From: Cesiribacter sp. SM1
GTDB lineage: Bacteria; Bacteroidota; Bacteroidia; Cytophagales; Cyclobacteriaceae
Direction: 5' to 3'
DNA: 64,000 nt
Assembly: GCF_020178975.1 (NCBI RefSeq)
Contig: NZ_JAHXBU010000094.1
Coordinates: 682,001 to 746,000, forward strand
Positions within the stretch are counted from its first letter, which is position 1. Every line of letters begins with the position of its first letter. Both the position numbers and the translations under genes were made by a program. The notes below the pieces were generated by a model. It had not been told where the DNA came from. It saw only the letters and a program-made list of their open reading frames with translations, and did not search any database. Below, piece after piece: positions 52,523 through 60,774 of the stretch.

Positions 52523-53278
52523 TGAAAAATTTATTTGGTTACGATGGTTAGATGGAGTGGATTTTCCCCTTGTTGCCGCACCTTATGGTGCTTTTTATGA
52601 TTTTTGCGCAAGTACGCTTTTATGCATCAGAGGGAATTAGATTTATCATTAAGGCTTGGTTATCAAAATGTATCATACAGGCACTACCTTACTGAAGGAT
52701 ACTGCTGCTACTTTTCTTGTACCAAAAGAGCTAAAGTGTGGCTTAATATTGCTGCTGGCCGAAAGCAGGGGGATGGCTAAAAGATAGCGGGCATCAAGGG
52801 TATGTATTGAGCTATCCAAGCATCCTATTTCAGTCTTTTCCGGCTTAAGAATAGACCTTGCCAATCATTAGCAGCAATTTCAAAGCCTCGCTTTATTGCC
52901 TGCAAATGTAGGTAGAGCGGGGTAGGCGAACTTTTATTTTCAACGAAGTGCCGGTAATGGCAGGCGAAAGGCAGTAAAAACTAAATGTGCAGCGAATGAT
53001 TGGGAAAGGCAGCACAAAATGGTTACGCATTGATCACGTTTTGGTAATCTTGAGAGCGTATAGCTGCATTGCTGCCGGAGGGAATCTTCCCTTGAATCAA
53101 AACTTACTCCTGGAAGTCAAGTGGAGGGTTATCAGGTAAGGGAAATCTTTCACGCAGCTCCCGGGCTGCGGGGATGCAGGAATTACCTGTGTTGAGGTTG
53201 CGCTGTGGAGATACTGTTGCTACAGATATTGAAATAAGGCTCCTTTTTCAAATGTACCCCTACAATCATGTTGTTGAA
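52523..53278. other. Long gene-free region upstream of susC
   Basis: About 750 bp with no convincing gene. CAAATGTA (TACATTTG on minus) occurs at 52903-52910 and again at 53249-53256, so the susC message may have a leader of 380-720 bases. No -33 TTG is seen at either site. A 63-codon frame at 52673-52864 lacks protein-like features. Confidence 0.45.
52903..52910 (-). promoter_or_regulatory. Candidate -7 box upstream of susC
   Basis: TACATTTG on the minus strand, about 380 bp before the susC start, with no clear -33. Confidence 0.35.
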
Positions 53279-53926
53279 TCAGAGCAGCTGATGCTTCGTG
53301 GCGTAGTTTATCATGGCAGCAGTGTTGGTTGCCTTAAACTTTGTTAAGAGGTTCTTTCGGTGCGAGATAACGGTTAAGATGCTAATGAAAAGCTGATCGG
53401 CAATCTCCTGGTTGGTTAAACCGGAGGCAACCAGTTTAAGTATTTCTTTTTCGCGGCGGGTTAGCCTGGGGAGGTTGCTAGGCGCATCTTTTTGTTGCTG
53501 CAGCAGGGTTTCGGTTACTTCGGTGCTAAAGTATTTTTTGCCGAGGTGTACTGCGGTAATGGCATCCAGGAGTTCTTCTGTGGTAGCGTTTTTGAGCACA
53601 TAGCCCGAGGCGCCATTCTGCATCATTTCTGCAATATAATTGTATTGGTTAAAGGTTGTTAATGCCACTATCTTTAGCTGTGGATATTCGGTTTTAATTT
53701 TTCTGCACAGTTCAATTCCATTGCAGTCGGGCAGGCTGATATCAGAAAGTACCACATCTGCTGCAACTGTCTGGAGCAGTTCCAGCCCATCCCTTGCATT
53801 AAGGGCAAAGCCAGCTACCTCTACATGTGCAGAGCTGTTTAAGGTGCTTTTTAAGCCCTCAATCATCATAGGATGGTCCTCAATAAGCAGTACTCTTATT
53901 TTTGTTGTCATGATTGTTTGTTTCAA
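53279..53926 (-). CDS. NarL/LuxR-type response regulator
   Basis: 215 residues. The receiver domain has LLIEDHPMMIEG and the phospho-acceptor Asp in DVVLSDISLPDCNGIEL (about residue 61), plus Lys in NGASGYVLKNATTEEL. The LuxR HTH follows (LTRREKEILKLVASGLTNQEIADQLF ... LTKFKATNTAAMINYA). The ATG overlaps the stop of the kinase gene by 4 bp (ATGA), so the pair is translated together. The target is unknown; the closest downstream operon is susC, about 760 bp away on the same strand. Confidence 0.94.
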   Translation of the reverse strand: MKQTIMTTKIRVLLIEDHPMMIEGLKSTLNSSAHVEVAGFALNARDGLELLQTVAADVVLSDISLPDCNGIELCRKIKTEYPQLKIVALTTFNQYNYIAEMMQNGASGYVLKNATTEELLDAITAVHLGKKYFSTEVTETLLQQQKDAPSNLPRLTRREKEILKLVASGLTNQEIADQLFISILTVISHRKNLLTKFKATNTAAMINYATKHQLL

Positions 53927-55935
53927 CCCATTACTTCTGCAGTGCTCTGGCCTTCTTTCAGTGTAAATTCAATGGTAACGGTAGTACCCAGCTGTGGATT
54001 TGAGTAAACATCTATATTACCTCCCAGGTAATCAATCCTGGATTGAATGTTGCTTAAGCCAATTCCCTTAGAGGACCGGGTGCTGTCAAAACCCCTGCCA
54101 TTATCTTCTACGGTTAGAGAAACCGTGTTTTCTGTCCGGATAATTTGAACGAGCACTTCTGTGGCGGCAGCATGCTTTACCACATTGTTGAGCAACTCCT
54201 GAACAATGCGGTACAAAATAATTTCGGTATTGGCCTCCAGGCGGGCTTCCATGCCAAACACCTGAAAATTGATCTGAAGCTGGCCTTCTGTCTGAAAAGC
54301 CCTGCAAAAGTCCTGAAGGGCTTTCACCAGTCCAAAACGGACCAGCGACTCGGGCATCATGTTATGGGCCACCCGGCGTAGCTCCCGGATGGTGTTATCC
54401 AGCTGGTCCAGGGCCATTGCAAAGCTGGCAGCATCCCGTTCTGTAAGAATCATACTACTTTTCATATTGCTTAGCAATAATTTAACGCCTGATAACATTC
54501 CGCCTAAGCCATCATGCAAATCCCTGGCAAGTCTGCTGCGTTCATCCTCCTGCCCTTTTAGCATGGCATTTACAGCTAATAATTGCTGGGCCTGCTCCAG
54601 CTCTTTAATACGCTGCGCCTGCAGCTCCTGGGTTTGCAGGGAAATAATGCGCTTGTTGCGGGTGTTGCGGTAAAAAAGGAAACCAAAGCCCAGCAGTGAA
54701 ACTGTAGTGCCTGTGAAAACAGCATTCAGTATATTTTTTTGTCTGATGCTGAGTACCTGAATTTCATTTTCCTGCTGTAGCTGTTCAATTCTGCTTTCTT
54801 TTTTGGCGGCCTCGTACTTAGCTTCCAGCTCCTGTATGTTTTGGGTTACCTGTTCGTTAAGCACCACAGCCTCCAGTGAGTCGCCTTCTGCCCGCAGTAA
54901 ATCGTAGGCTTCAATATTGCCCAATGCCAGCTCTATGTTCGCTAACTGCAGTACAGAACTGCCCAAGCTTTCACGGAGCTCATGGGTGCGGCATAGCTTC
55001 AGGGCCTGGCTTGCATACAGTTTAGCCTTCTGGTATTCTTTGAGGTGTAGATAGGCCGAGGCCAGTCCGTTTAGTGCTAAAGATTCGTTATTGACATCTG
55101 CCACAGACTTTGCCAGATTTTCCATTTCCATTGCCACAGGAATAACCCGGGTGTACTGCCCATTCCGAAGATAAATGTCTATGATGTTGCCAAGAGCCCC
55201 CAGTTGCATATAAACGTTGCTGAGCTCCTTTCCAATAGTGTAGCCTTCCTGAATGGCTGTGAGTGCCTGTGCATAGTCTTTTTTTCTTATGAGCACCAGT
55301 CCCCTGTTTAGCTGTGCCATGCCCAGTCCCCTGATATGCTCCTGCTCACGGGCCAGTGCTACGGCCTTATCGCAGTAGATCATGGCTTTGTCATACTGGT
55401 TCAGTTCATCACCGTACAAACCACAAAGATTAGAGTAGAGCATGTGCAAGCCTGTTTCATACTTCAGGTCTTCGAAGGCTGCAGTAGCTTTTAAGTAGTA
55501 CTGCAGGGCTTGTTCATATTCTGCCTTATACTGATAGCTCACCCCTACATTGGCGTAGGCCTTGGCCAGTGGCAGCCTTAACTGGTGCTTTTGTGCTATG
55601 TCTACTGCCTGTAAATTCAGGGCCAGGCTCTGGTCGTATTTGCCCTGGCGGTTGAGCAATTCAGAATGATAGGCAATGTATTTAACCTTTCCTGCCGGGT
55701 AATTAAACTTATCACTAATCCTGCCAGCCTGCAGGTAGTAATATACGGCCGAATCGGGAGCGGTTCCTTCAAGTGATTCGCCAATTCTCAGGTAGAGCAT
55801 AATGGCAGCAGTATCTTCCGGGCTGTGCCTTAAGCGCTCCAACAGGCTGTTGCGTTCTGAGGTGCTTCCAGTCTGCCCGTACAAACTGGAGGCAAGGCTC
55901 AGGAATACTAACAGCAGAAGGCAGTTCAGTTTCAT
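53923..55935 (-). CDS. TPR-containing sensor histidine kinase (HisKA_3 family)
   Basis: About 670 residues from the ATG at 55935 (MKLNCLLLLVFLS); an ATG at 55953 would only add MLKTRI. A signal peptide covers about 1-20. Eight or so TPR units (about 30-380) form a periplasmic sensor, for example AKAYANVGVSYQYKAEYEQALQYY. One membrane helix sits at about 405-425 (ILNAVFTGTTVSLLGFGFLFY), then a coiled coil, the HisKA_3 histidine in SRLARDLHDGLGGMLSGV, and a HATPase domain (LLNNVVKHA, VEDNGRGFD, GIGLSNIQSRI). It is coupled to the NarL-type regulator by a 4-bp overlap. Confidence 0.94.
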   Translation of the reverse strand: MKLNCLLLLVFLSLASSLYGQTGSTSERNSLLERLRHSPEDTAAIMLYLRIGESLEGTAPDSAVYYYLQAGRISDKFNYPAGKVKYIAYHSELLNRQGKYDQSLALNLQAVDIAQKHQLRLPLAKAYANVGVSYQYKAEYEQALQYYLKATAAFEDLKYETGLHMLYSNLCGLYGDELNQYDKAMIYCDKAVALAREQEHIRGLGMAQLNRGLVLIRKKDYAQALTAIQEGYTIGKELSNVYMQLGALGNIIDIYLRNGQYTRVIPVAMEMENLAKSVADVNNESLALNGLASAYLHLKEYQKAKLYASQALKLCRTHELRESLGSSVLQLANIELALGNIEAYDLLRAEGDSLEAVVLNEQVTQNIQELEAKYEAAKKESRIEQLQQENEIQVLSIRQKNILNAVFTGTTVSLLGFGFLFYRNTRNKRIISLQTQELQAQRIKELEQAQQLLAVNAMLKGQEDERSRLARDLHDGLGGMLSGVKLLLSNMKSSMILTERDAASFAMALDQLDNTIRELRRVAHNMMPESLVRFGLVKALQDFCRAFQTEGQLQINFQVFGMEARLEANTEIILYRIVQELLNNVVKHAAATEVLVQIIRTENTVSLTVEDNGRGFDSTRSSKGIGLSNIQSRIDYLGGNIDVYSNPQLGTTVTIEFTLKEGQSTAEVMG

Positions 55936-55953
55936 GATTCTTGTTTTTAACAT

Positions 55954-56308
55954 TGCACCTTAGCAAGAGGCTCCATATCCGGGCCCCAAAAAAGGCAGGA
56001 GCAGCAATTAGCTTTCTTTACTGATCATGCCATGGCCCATCACTTCACTACAACCAGCGGCAGTTCTCCGGAATTGTCTCTCTTAGCCTGCCTGGAGCTC
56101 TATTTTTATCATCCGGAAGTACCATCAAGTACTCCTGCTGGCTGCAGATGCATTTAAAATTACAATGCATTATTACAAAAGTTTAATCTCCTGACAATGG
56201 CTGTGGTAACATAAATTCATGTAAGCCTGAATTGCTGCTGCTTATGCTTAGCTGCTCCCTTTCTGCCAGTTGCTGATGCCAGTGTAAGAGCGTGTCAACT
56301 GGTTTCTT
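55954..56308. other. Intergenic region upstream of the TPR kinase
   Basis: About 350 bp with no gene or strong hairpin. No TAnnTTTG box is found in the first 150 bp. Confidence 0.35.
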
Positions 56309-57274
56309 CTAATAGGGAAGTTCAAGTTTTATGTCTACAGGCCTCCAGCCACCATAATTTGGTAAGGCAGAGGAAGCCTCCACACCCATGGGTGTAAACA
56401 GTACCTCTGCACTGCCTGTGGCTTCTTTCGGTTTGAGGCCATGATGTGGATAGGTGGAAACATAGGGGCCTGTCTGGCGTAGTTTTAGCTGTCTGCCATC
56501 TTTTAAACTGGCGCTAATGGTATATCGGCCAATGGGTATATTGTTTAGGCTGAGCGAGGTAGAGCCTACTTTTTTGGTGATGACAAAGCTTCTGCTTTCC
56601 CCGTACAGGGTTTCAAGGGGAGTAAGGGTAATGAGTATTTCTGCATCCGGAGGCAGGCTTCCCCGCGCAGCCCAGATATCATCAGGATCGCCTATGTTGT
56701 AGTTCAGAAACAAAGCACCCCCAAAATAGCCTCCCGACGACCAAGGCTTTTCTGCACGGTGATCGGCATCGGCCAGTCCGTACGAGAGCAGTACAAAGTT
56801 CTTTACCTTTCCTGTGGTAGATTCAAAGCTTTCTAATTTGCTATCTGCAGGGTAGAGCGAAAGTGCGGCTCTGCCCGTGCCATAATCAATTGTGTAACCT
56901 CCGGACCAAAAATGGGTGGCTCCCCAGGGTACTAGAATTTCATAATAGCCATTCTCATCAGTTTCTGCAGAGGCAGAAGAATAGTAGCCACCAACGGCCG
57001 AGGAACGAACTCCAACAAAAGCACCGGCTAGTGGATTGCCGTTTAAATCGGCTACAAACCCACGAACTTTTCCTTCTTTAACAGATACCTGCGGGAAATT
57101 GGGCACACGTGGCATCATGGATTCCATCACATTCAGGTAATCATCCTGCGCAGACACCTGAAAGTGTACTTCTCCTTTTACCTCCGGCGCAGGAGTTTGT
57201 GGGCCCCATGCTGGTTCTTCTGCCGTGGGGTTAGGGCGGGTTCTTCTGTGGTAGTACAGCTTACCACAACACAC
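56309..57274 (-). CDS. Body of a frameshifted lipoprotein with a CarboxypepD_reg-like domain
   Basis: 321 codons open here, but the N-terminus in this frame (MCCGKLYYHRRTRPN) is not a signal peptide, so the annotated start is probably wrong. From about residue 16 it reads as a mature lipoprotein: a Pro-rich linker, a CarboxypepD_reg-like beta domain (GKVRGFVADLNGNPLAGAF, about 67-120) and a further beta-rich region. The signal peptide lies upstream in another frame (57178-57321). A one-base deletion in the GC-rich run near 57225-57240 would join them. It could be a true mutation or a sequencing error. Confidence 0.75.
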   Translation of the reverse strand: MCCGKLYYHRRTRPNPTAEEPAWGPQTPAPEVKGEVHFQVSAQDDYLNVMESMMPRVPNFPQVSVKEGKVRGFVADLNGNPLAGAFVGVRSSAVGGYYSSASAETDENGYYEILVPWGATHFWSGGYTIDYGTGRAALSLYPADSKLESFESTTGKVKNFVLLSYGLADADHRAEKPWSSGGYFGGALFLNYNIGDPDDIWAARGSLPPDAEILITLTPLETLYGESRSFVITKKVGSTSLSLNNIPIGRYTISASLKDGRQLKLRQTGPYVSTYPHHGLKPKEATGSAEVLFTPMGVEASSALPNYGGWRPVDIKLELPY

Positions 57275-57321
57275 AGGCTAAAGGCCAGGAGCAGGCTTGT
57301 CCTGATTTGTTTCTTGTTCAT
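57178..57321 (-). pseudogene. Out-of-frame lipoprotein signal peptide of the 56309 gene
   Basis: From the ATG at 57321 the frame encodes MNKKQIRTSLLLAFSLCVVV followed by a lipobox cysteine at residue 22 (VVSCTTTEEPA), then drifts out of sense and stops at 57178. The next frame continues with PNPTAEEPAWGPQ, so the two fit as one gene after inserting one base. Confidence 0.7.
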
Positions 57322-57685
57322 AAGGTTAAGGTAGTATGTTGGTAATAGAACTCATTTGCCAGTGCCGTACATATAGTAACTATGTGCGCTGGTAGCTATA
57401 GGCATCGATGTAAATGCTGCCCGGGAAAAAAATTTCTTTTATAAAGGTTTGAACATGCTGGCAGTGCAGCTGGTCATTCTTTATACAAATTACGCTGTAA
57501 GTGACATATGGCGGAATCCTCATAAATAAGGAAACTTTCTCCTTATTTATGAGGACTTTTTTATTGATAGTGCCCGGGGGTGGTGAAACTGTGAGGGGTT
57601 AGAGTCAAATGTACGCCGGTTTTCAGACCTGGCATCAATGTAAACATATCAAGCATGCCCAGCCTGCCCTTTGGCATTTTTGCTT
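57322..57685. other. Gene-free region with a plus-strand terminator
   Basis: Holds a strong hairpin (57517-57555) with T-run on the plus side, although no plus-strand gene is seen in front of it. Otherwise nothing is recognised. Confidence 0.5.
57517..57562 (+). terminator. Terminator-like hairpin without a plus-strand gene
   Basis: A 16-bp perfect stem (TCCTCATAAATAAGGA / TCCTTATTTATGAGGA) with a 7-base loop followed by CTTTTTTATT. On the minus strand the flank is only TTCC. It may end an unannotated plus-strand RNA. Confidence 0.7.
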
Positions 57686-58273
57686 TTAGTGTTTTGTAAC
57701 ACTTGCCGCGGCTGTTGCTGGAATAGAAGGTTTTACCACAAAGGCTTTTGCAACCCTTCCAATCAGGCTGAACTCACTTTCAGGCATTTTATTTTCCACT
57801 GGCTTTAGCGATCGCAGGTAGGAGATAACGGCGGTCATATCTTCGTCACTCATATCCAGTCCCTGCATAAAAGGCAGCACTGCTTCTCCGTTACTTTTTA
57901 CTCCGTAACGAAGTACACGTGCAATTTCTGCGTCCGTCATGCTTCCTATACCGGTTTTGGCATCCGGAGTTATGTTGGGTATAAAGAATACACCAAAGGG
58001 AGTATCAATTTTTTTACCCCCGGCCAGGGAAGGCTCTTCACCCTTTGCAAGCATTGCCTCCACGTTTTCAGCAGGACTGTGGCAATGAACGCAGCCTTTT
58101 GTTACAAGGGTAAGATGTTTTCCCTTTTCAATTACAGCCGGATCGGTTGATGCCTGGATGGCTGGGTAGGGAGCATCATAGGTGAGGTTTTGGCGAAGCA
58201 TAGTAGCAACTGCTACACCTACAATTATGCACAGCACAGCAAGGCCTGTCCATTTTAATATTTTACGAAGCAT
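57686..58273 (-). CDS. Membrane-anchored c-type cytochrome
   Basis: 195 residues. One N-terminal membrane helix (about 8-26) anchors a soluble class I cytochrome domain. The haem attachment motif CVHCH is at residues 61-65, and a distal methionine is available in VLPFMQGLDMSDEDM. It resembles subunits of alcohol or aldehyde dehydrogenase complexes and other small electron carriers in the periplasm. It lies 61 bp after a four-helix membrane protein gene on the same strand, and NADH dehydrogenase 2 is upstream, so a respiratory role is plausible. Confidence 0.92.
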   Translation of the reverse strand: MLRKILKWTGLAVLCIIVGVAVATMLRQNLTYDAPYPAIQASTDPAVIEKGKHLTLVTKGCVHCHSPAENVEAMLAKGEEPSLAGGKKIDTPFGVFFIPNITPDAKTGIGSMTDAEIARVLRYGVKSNGEAVLPFMQGLDMSDEDMTAVISYLRSLKPVENKMPESEFSLIGRVAKAFVVKPSIPATAAASVTKH

Positions 58274-58334
58274 ATTAGATTGATTTTTAGGTAAGAAGAA
58301 GATATGATCAGGGTTACTTTTTCTATGGCTGGTT

Positions 58335-58769
58335 TTAGTTACTGGCTAAGGGCTTGTAGCTTCTGTAAAGCAGGCACCCCATAGAAAGGAAAAATACAAC
58401 TGCAAGTGCAATAGGAGCCTCCTGCTGTGCATACCATACACCACTGTTGTTTAATAGGGGGTTTAGTAAAGGCTTTGTGATCATGGCAAACAGAAGAAAC
58501 AAGCCAGCTGCAACAACAGGTGAAAAGATGATGGCAGCTATGCGTAACATAAGTGTGCGGTTAAGGCTCAGCTGGTTTCCGATGCCTGTGGAACCAATAA
58601 GCAGCAACAGCAGACCAACTTTCATAAACAGTGCTGCTGCACCGGTATCTATAATGCGGCCATTGGTGGCAATGATAACACCCAGCTTAATTGTCCAGGC
58701 CACAGCGCCTCCAATCAGGAGTAACGCTGCTACCTGGGTCCATTTTGAAAAAAGTAATTTCAGTTGCAT
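58335..58769 (-). CDS. Four-helix membrane protein, unknown function
   Basis: 144 residues with four hydrophobic segments (about 12-33, 45-62, 73-99 and 117-135). No conserved motif is recognised and the loops are short and basic. It precedes the cytochrome c gene on the same strand. It could be an accessory membrane subunit for that cytochrome, but this is only context. Confidence 0.75.
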   Translation of the reverse strand: MQLKLLFSKWTQVAALLLIGGAVAWTIKLGVIIATNGRIIDTGAAALFMKVGLLLLLIGSTGIGNQLSLNRTLMLRIAAIIFSPVVAAGLFLLFAMITKPLLNPLLNNSGVWYAQQEAPIALAVVFFLSMGCLLYRSYKPLASN

Positions 58770-58901
58770 GATGAGTAAGGGGTTTAGTGTATTGGTTAAA
58801 ATTTTTTGTTAGTATGCTGTTAGGGATGTAGGGCAGTAGACTTTTTTTCCCAGCGCACAAGGCAAAGGTACCCAGGGATGCTGCGGCTTGTCTAACACCC
58901 G

Positions 58902-58929
58902 GGTTACACTGTTTACTACTGTGGTAACC
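58902..58929. promoter_or_regulatory. Dyad GGTTAC-N16-GTAACC, copy 1
   Basis: An inverted repeat with 6-bp arms and a 16-base spacer. A second dyad with the same spacing lies 72 bp away at 58974. The pair is placed 130-230 bp upstream of the membrane protein/cytochrome genes. Confidence 0.45.
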
Positions 58930-58973
58930 TTCAAAAATCAGCTTTCACTAAGGAATTGGGGGGATAACACTGT

Positions 58974-59000
58974 GGTTACATTTTGTGCCGCAGGGGTAAC
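58974..59000. promoter_or_regulatory. Dyad GGTTAC-N16-GTAAC, copy 2
   Basis: Same arms and spacing as copy 1, with five paired bases on the right arm. Confidence 0.45.
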
Positions 59001-59013
59001 ACAAGTATGAAAT

Positions 59014-59027
59014 TCCGCTATAGCGGA
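59014..59027. promoter_or_regulatory. Palindrome TCCGCTATAGCGGA
   Basis: A perfect 14-bp inverted repeat followed by a short tandem repeat (TAGCGTT twice). Confidence 0.35.
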
Positions 59028-59162
59028 TAGCGTTTAGCGTTTAGGAATAGCTTTTAAAAATGGTACGGGCCTGGCTTAGCTAATCCAAAGCCGATGTTTA
59101 TGTGCGTATCGGCAAAAGAAGTTCGATTGTTGCCCTCCGGAAGATGAGTAGTAGATAAAAAA

Positions 59163-59186
59163 GGTGCTGGCAGCCAAGCCAGCACC
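59163..59186 (-). terminator. NADH dehydrogenase terminator
   Basis: A 9-bp perfect stem (GGTGCTGGC / GCCAGCACC) with a 6-base loop, followed on the minus strand by TTTTTT. Confidence 0.88.
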
Positions 59187-59239
59187 CGTCTTACTGTTAG
59201 TACGTTGGTTTTGAATGAAGTGAATTGCTCCTGGAAAAA

Positions 59240-60574
59240 TCACTCTACTGTTTTGCTGATAATAGTCTTTTCAACCGGATGGTTGAGGTGCTTTTTCCCT
59301 ACTATAAGCCGGTTGCCGGTATCATAGGTAAAATACGCCCACACCCAGTCTACCATAACCTCCAGCTTGTTCCTGAAACCTACAATGGAAACCAGGTGTA
59401 CGAACATCCATATAAACCAGGCAAAAAAGCCCTGCGATTTGTACTCCTTTTTAAAGAGCTTCAGGTCTGCAACTGCATGGTTACGGCCTATGGTAGCCAT
59501 GGCGCCATTATCGTTATAGTCGAATGGCAATAAGGCTTCTCCGGCTCTTAAGCGCATCAGATTTTTGCCTAAAAGCTTTCCCTGCTGCAAAGCGGGCTGC
59601 GCCAGCATGGGGTGGCCCTGTGGGTTTTCTTCTGTTACCATGGCAGCAATGTCTCCAATGGCAAAAACATTACTATACCCAACAACACGGTTAAATACAT
59701 CTACCTGCAGCCTGTTGCCACGCAAAACACTTTCTGGCCTGATGCCGGCTATGGGAGCGCCCGTTACCCCTGCAGCCCAGAATAGGGTACGTGTAATGAT
59801 CTTCTCTCCGGAGTCCAGGAGAACGGTATAGCCATCGTATGACTTTACCCTCTTGTTCAGCCACACCTTTACACCAAAGCGCTCCAGGTACTCAAGCGCC
59901 TTGGCAGAGGCCTCTGCCGACATACCCTTCAGCAGCAGGGGGCCGCTCTGTATCAGGTGTATGTCCATTTCCCTGAAGTCGAGCTCACTGTAATCTTTGG
60001 GAAAAACATGTTTGCGCAGCTCGCTTAAAGCCCCCGCCAGCTCTACGCCGGTTGGCCCTCCTCCCACAATCACATAGTCCATCAGGCTGTTGCGCTGTTC
60101 TTCATCATCCAGCTGCAGCGACTTTTCAAAGTTGTACAAGATGGTGTTTCTTATTTCCAGTGCATCGTCAATGCTTTTCATGGCAATGGCATGCTTTTCC
60201 ATCTGGGGGTCGCCAAAAAAGTTTGAGGTAGCCCCTGTGGCAATCATCAGGTAATCGTATTTGATAAGGCCAATGGATGTTTCCACCACCTGCAGGGCTG
60301 TATCTACCCGCTCTACTTCTGCCAGTCGGAAGTAGAAGTTCTTTTGTTTCAGGAATATCTTCCGGAAGGGGTGGATAATTGAATCTGCCTCCAGGCCGGC
60401 GGTGGCAACCTGGTACAGGAGGGGCTGAAAGGTGTGATAGTTTTGCTTGTCAATTAATACTACCTGCAGATCGGCATCCTGCAGTGATTTTGCCAGTTCT
60501 ACACCAGCAAATCCACCGCCTATGATTACAACACGCTGTTTACCGGTGTTTGCGATTTTGGCATAGTTTCCCAT
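59240..60574 (-). CDS. ndh: Type II NADH dehydrogenase (NDH-2)
   Basis: 444 residues. It transfers electrons from NADH to quinone without pumping protons. The FAD-binding GxGxxG is at the N-terminus (VVIIGGGFAGVELAKSL), followed by NYHTFQPLLYQVATAGLE. The NADH-binding Rossmann motif is at about 165-185 (YVIVGGGPTGVELAGALSE). The quinone-side signature AIGDIAAMV and AQPALQQGKLLGKN follow. The C-terminal amphipathic membrane anchor is visible (WFIWMFVHLVSIVGF). It is terminated by the hairpin at 59163 and diverges from the hybrid sensor kinase gene. Confidence 0.95.
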   Translation of the reverse strand: MGNYAKIANTGKQRVVIIGGGFAGVELAKSLQDADLQVVLIDKQNYHTFQPLLYQVATAGLEADSIIHPFRKIFLKQKNFYFRLAEVERVDTALQVVETSIGLIKYDYLMIATGATSNFFGDPQMEKHAIAMKSIDDALEIRNTILYNFEKSLQLDDEEQRNSLMDYVIVGGGPTGVELAGALSELRKHVFPKDYSELDFREMDIHLIQSGPLLLKGMSAEASAKALEYLERFGVKVWLNKRVKSYDGYTVLLDSGEKIITRTLFWAAGVTGAPIAGIRPESVLRGNRLQVDVFNRVVGYSNVFAIGDIAAMVTEENPQGHPMLAQPALQQGKLLGKNLMRLRAGEALLPFDYNDNGAMATIGRNHAVADLKLFKKEYKSQGFFAWFIWMFVHLVSIVGFRNKLEVMVDWVWAYFTYDTGNRLIVGKKHLNHPVEKTIISKTVE

Positions 60575-60774
60575 TAAAGGCAGAAGTAGGTTTGTTGAAT
60601 TGAAAGATTTAAAGCTGTTTACCTGTACGCAGGCCTTTGCCTACATGTTTTCCGGGGCAGGGTAGGTATTAACCGGCATATTTGTAACTATATGAATAGA
60701 TAATTGAAAAATTTCTTTGCCCTTCTGCTTCTACAGCCTCCATTTTAGCTAACTTGTATATTCCAATTGCAAAT

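Larger units (their letters stand above)
58770..59239. other. Intergenic region with operator-like repeats
   Basis: Between the membrane protein/cytochrome pair and the NADH dehydrogenase gene. Holds two GGTTAC-N16-GTAAC dyads, a TCCGCTATAGCGGA palindrome (59014-59027) and the NADH dehydrogenase terminator. No gene is seen. Confidence 0.55.

Noticed and set aside
52673-52864. 63-codon minus-strand frame upstream of susC
   Set aside because: No start context, signal or domain-like pattern; it lies within a leader-like region.
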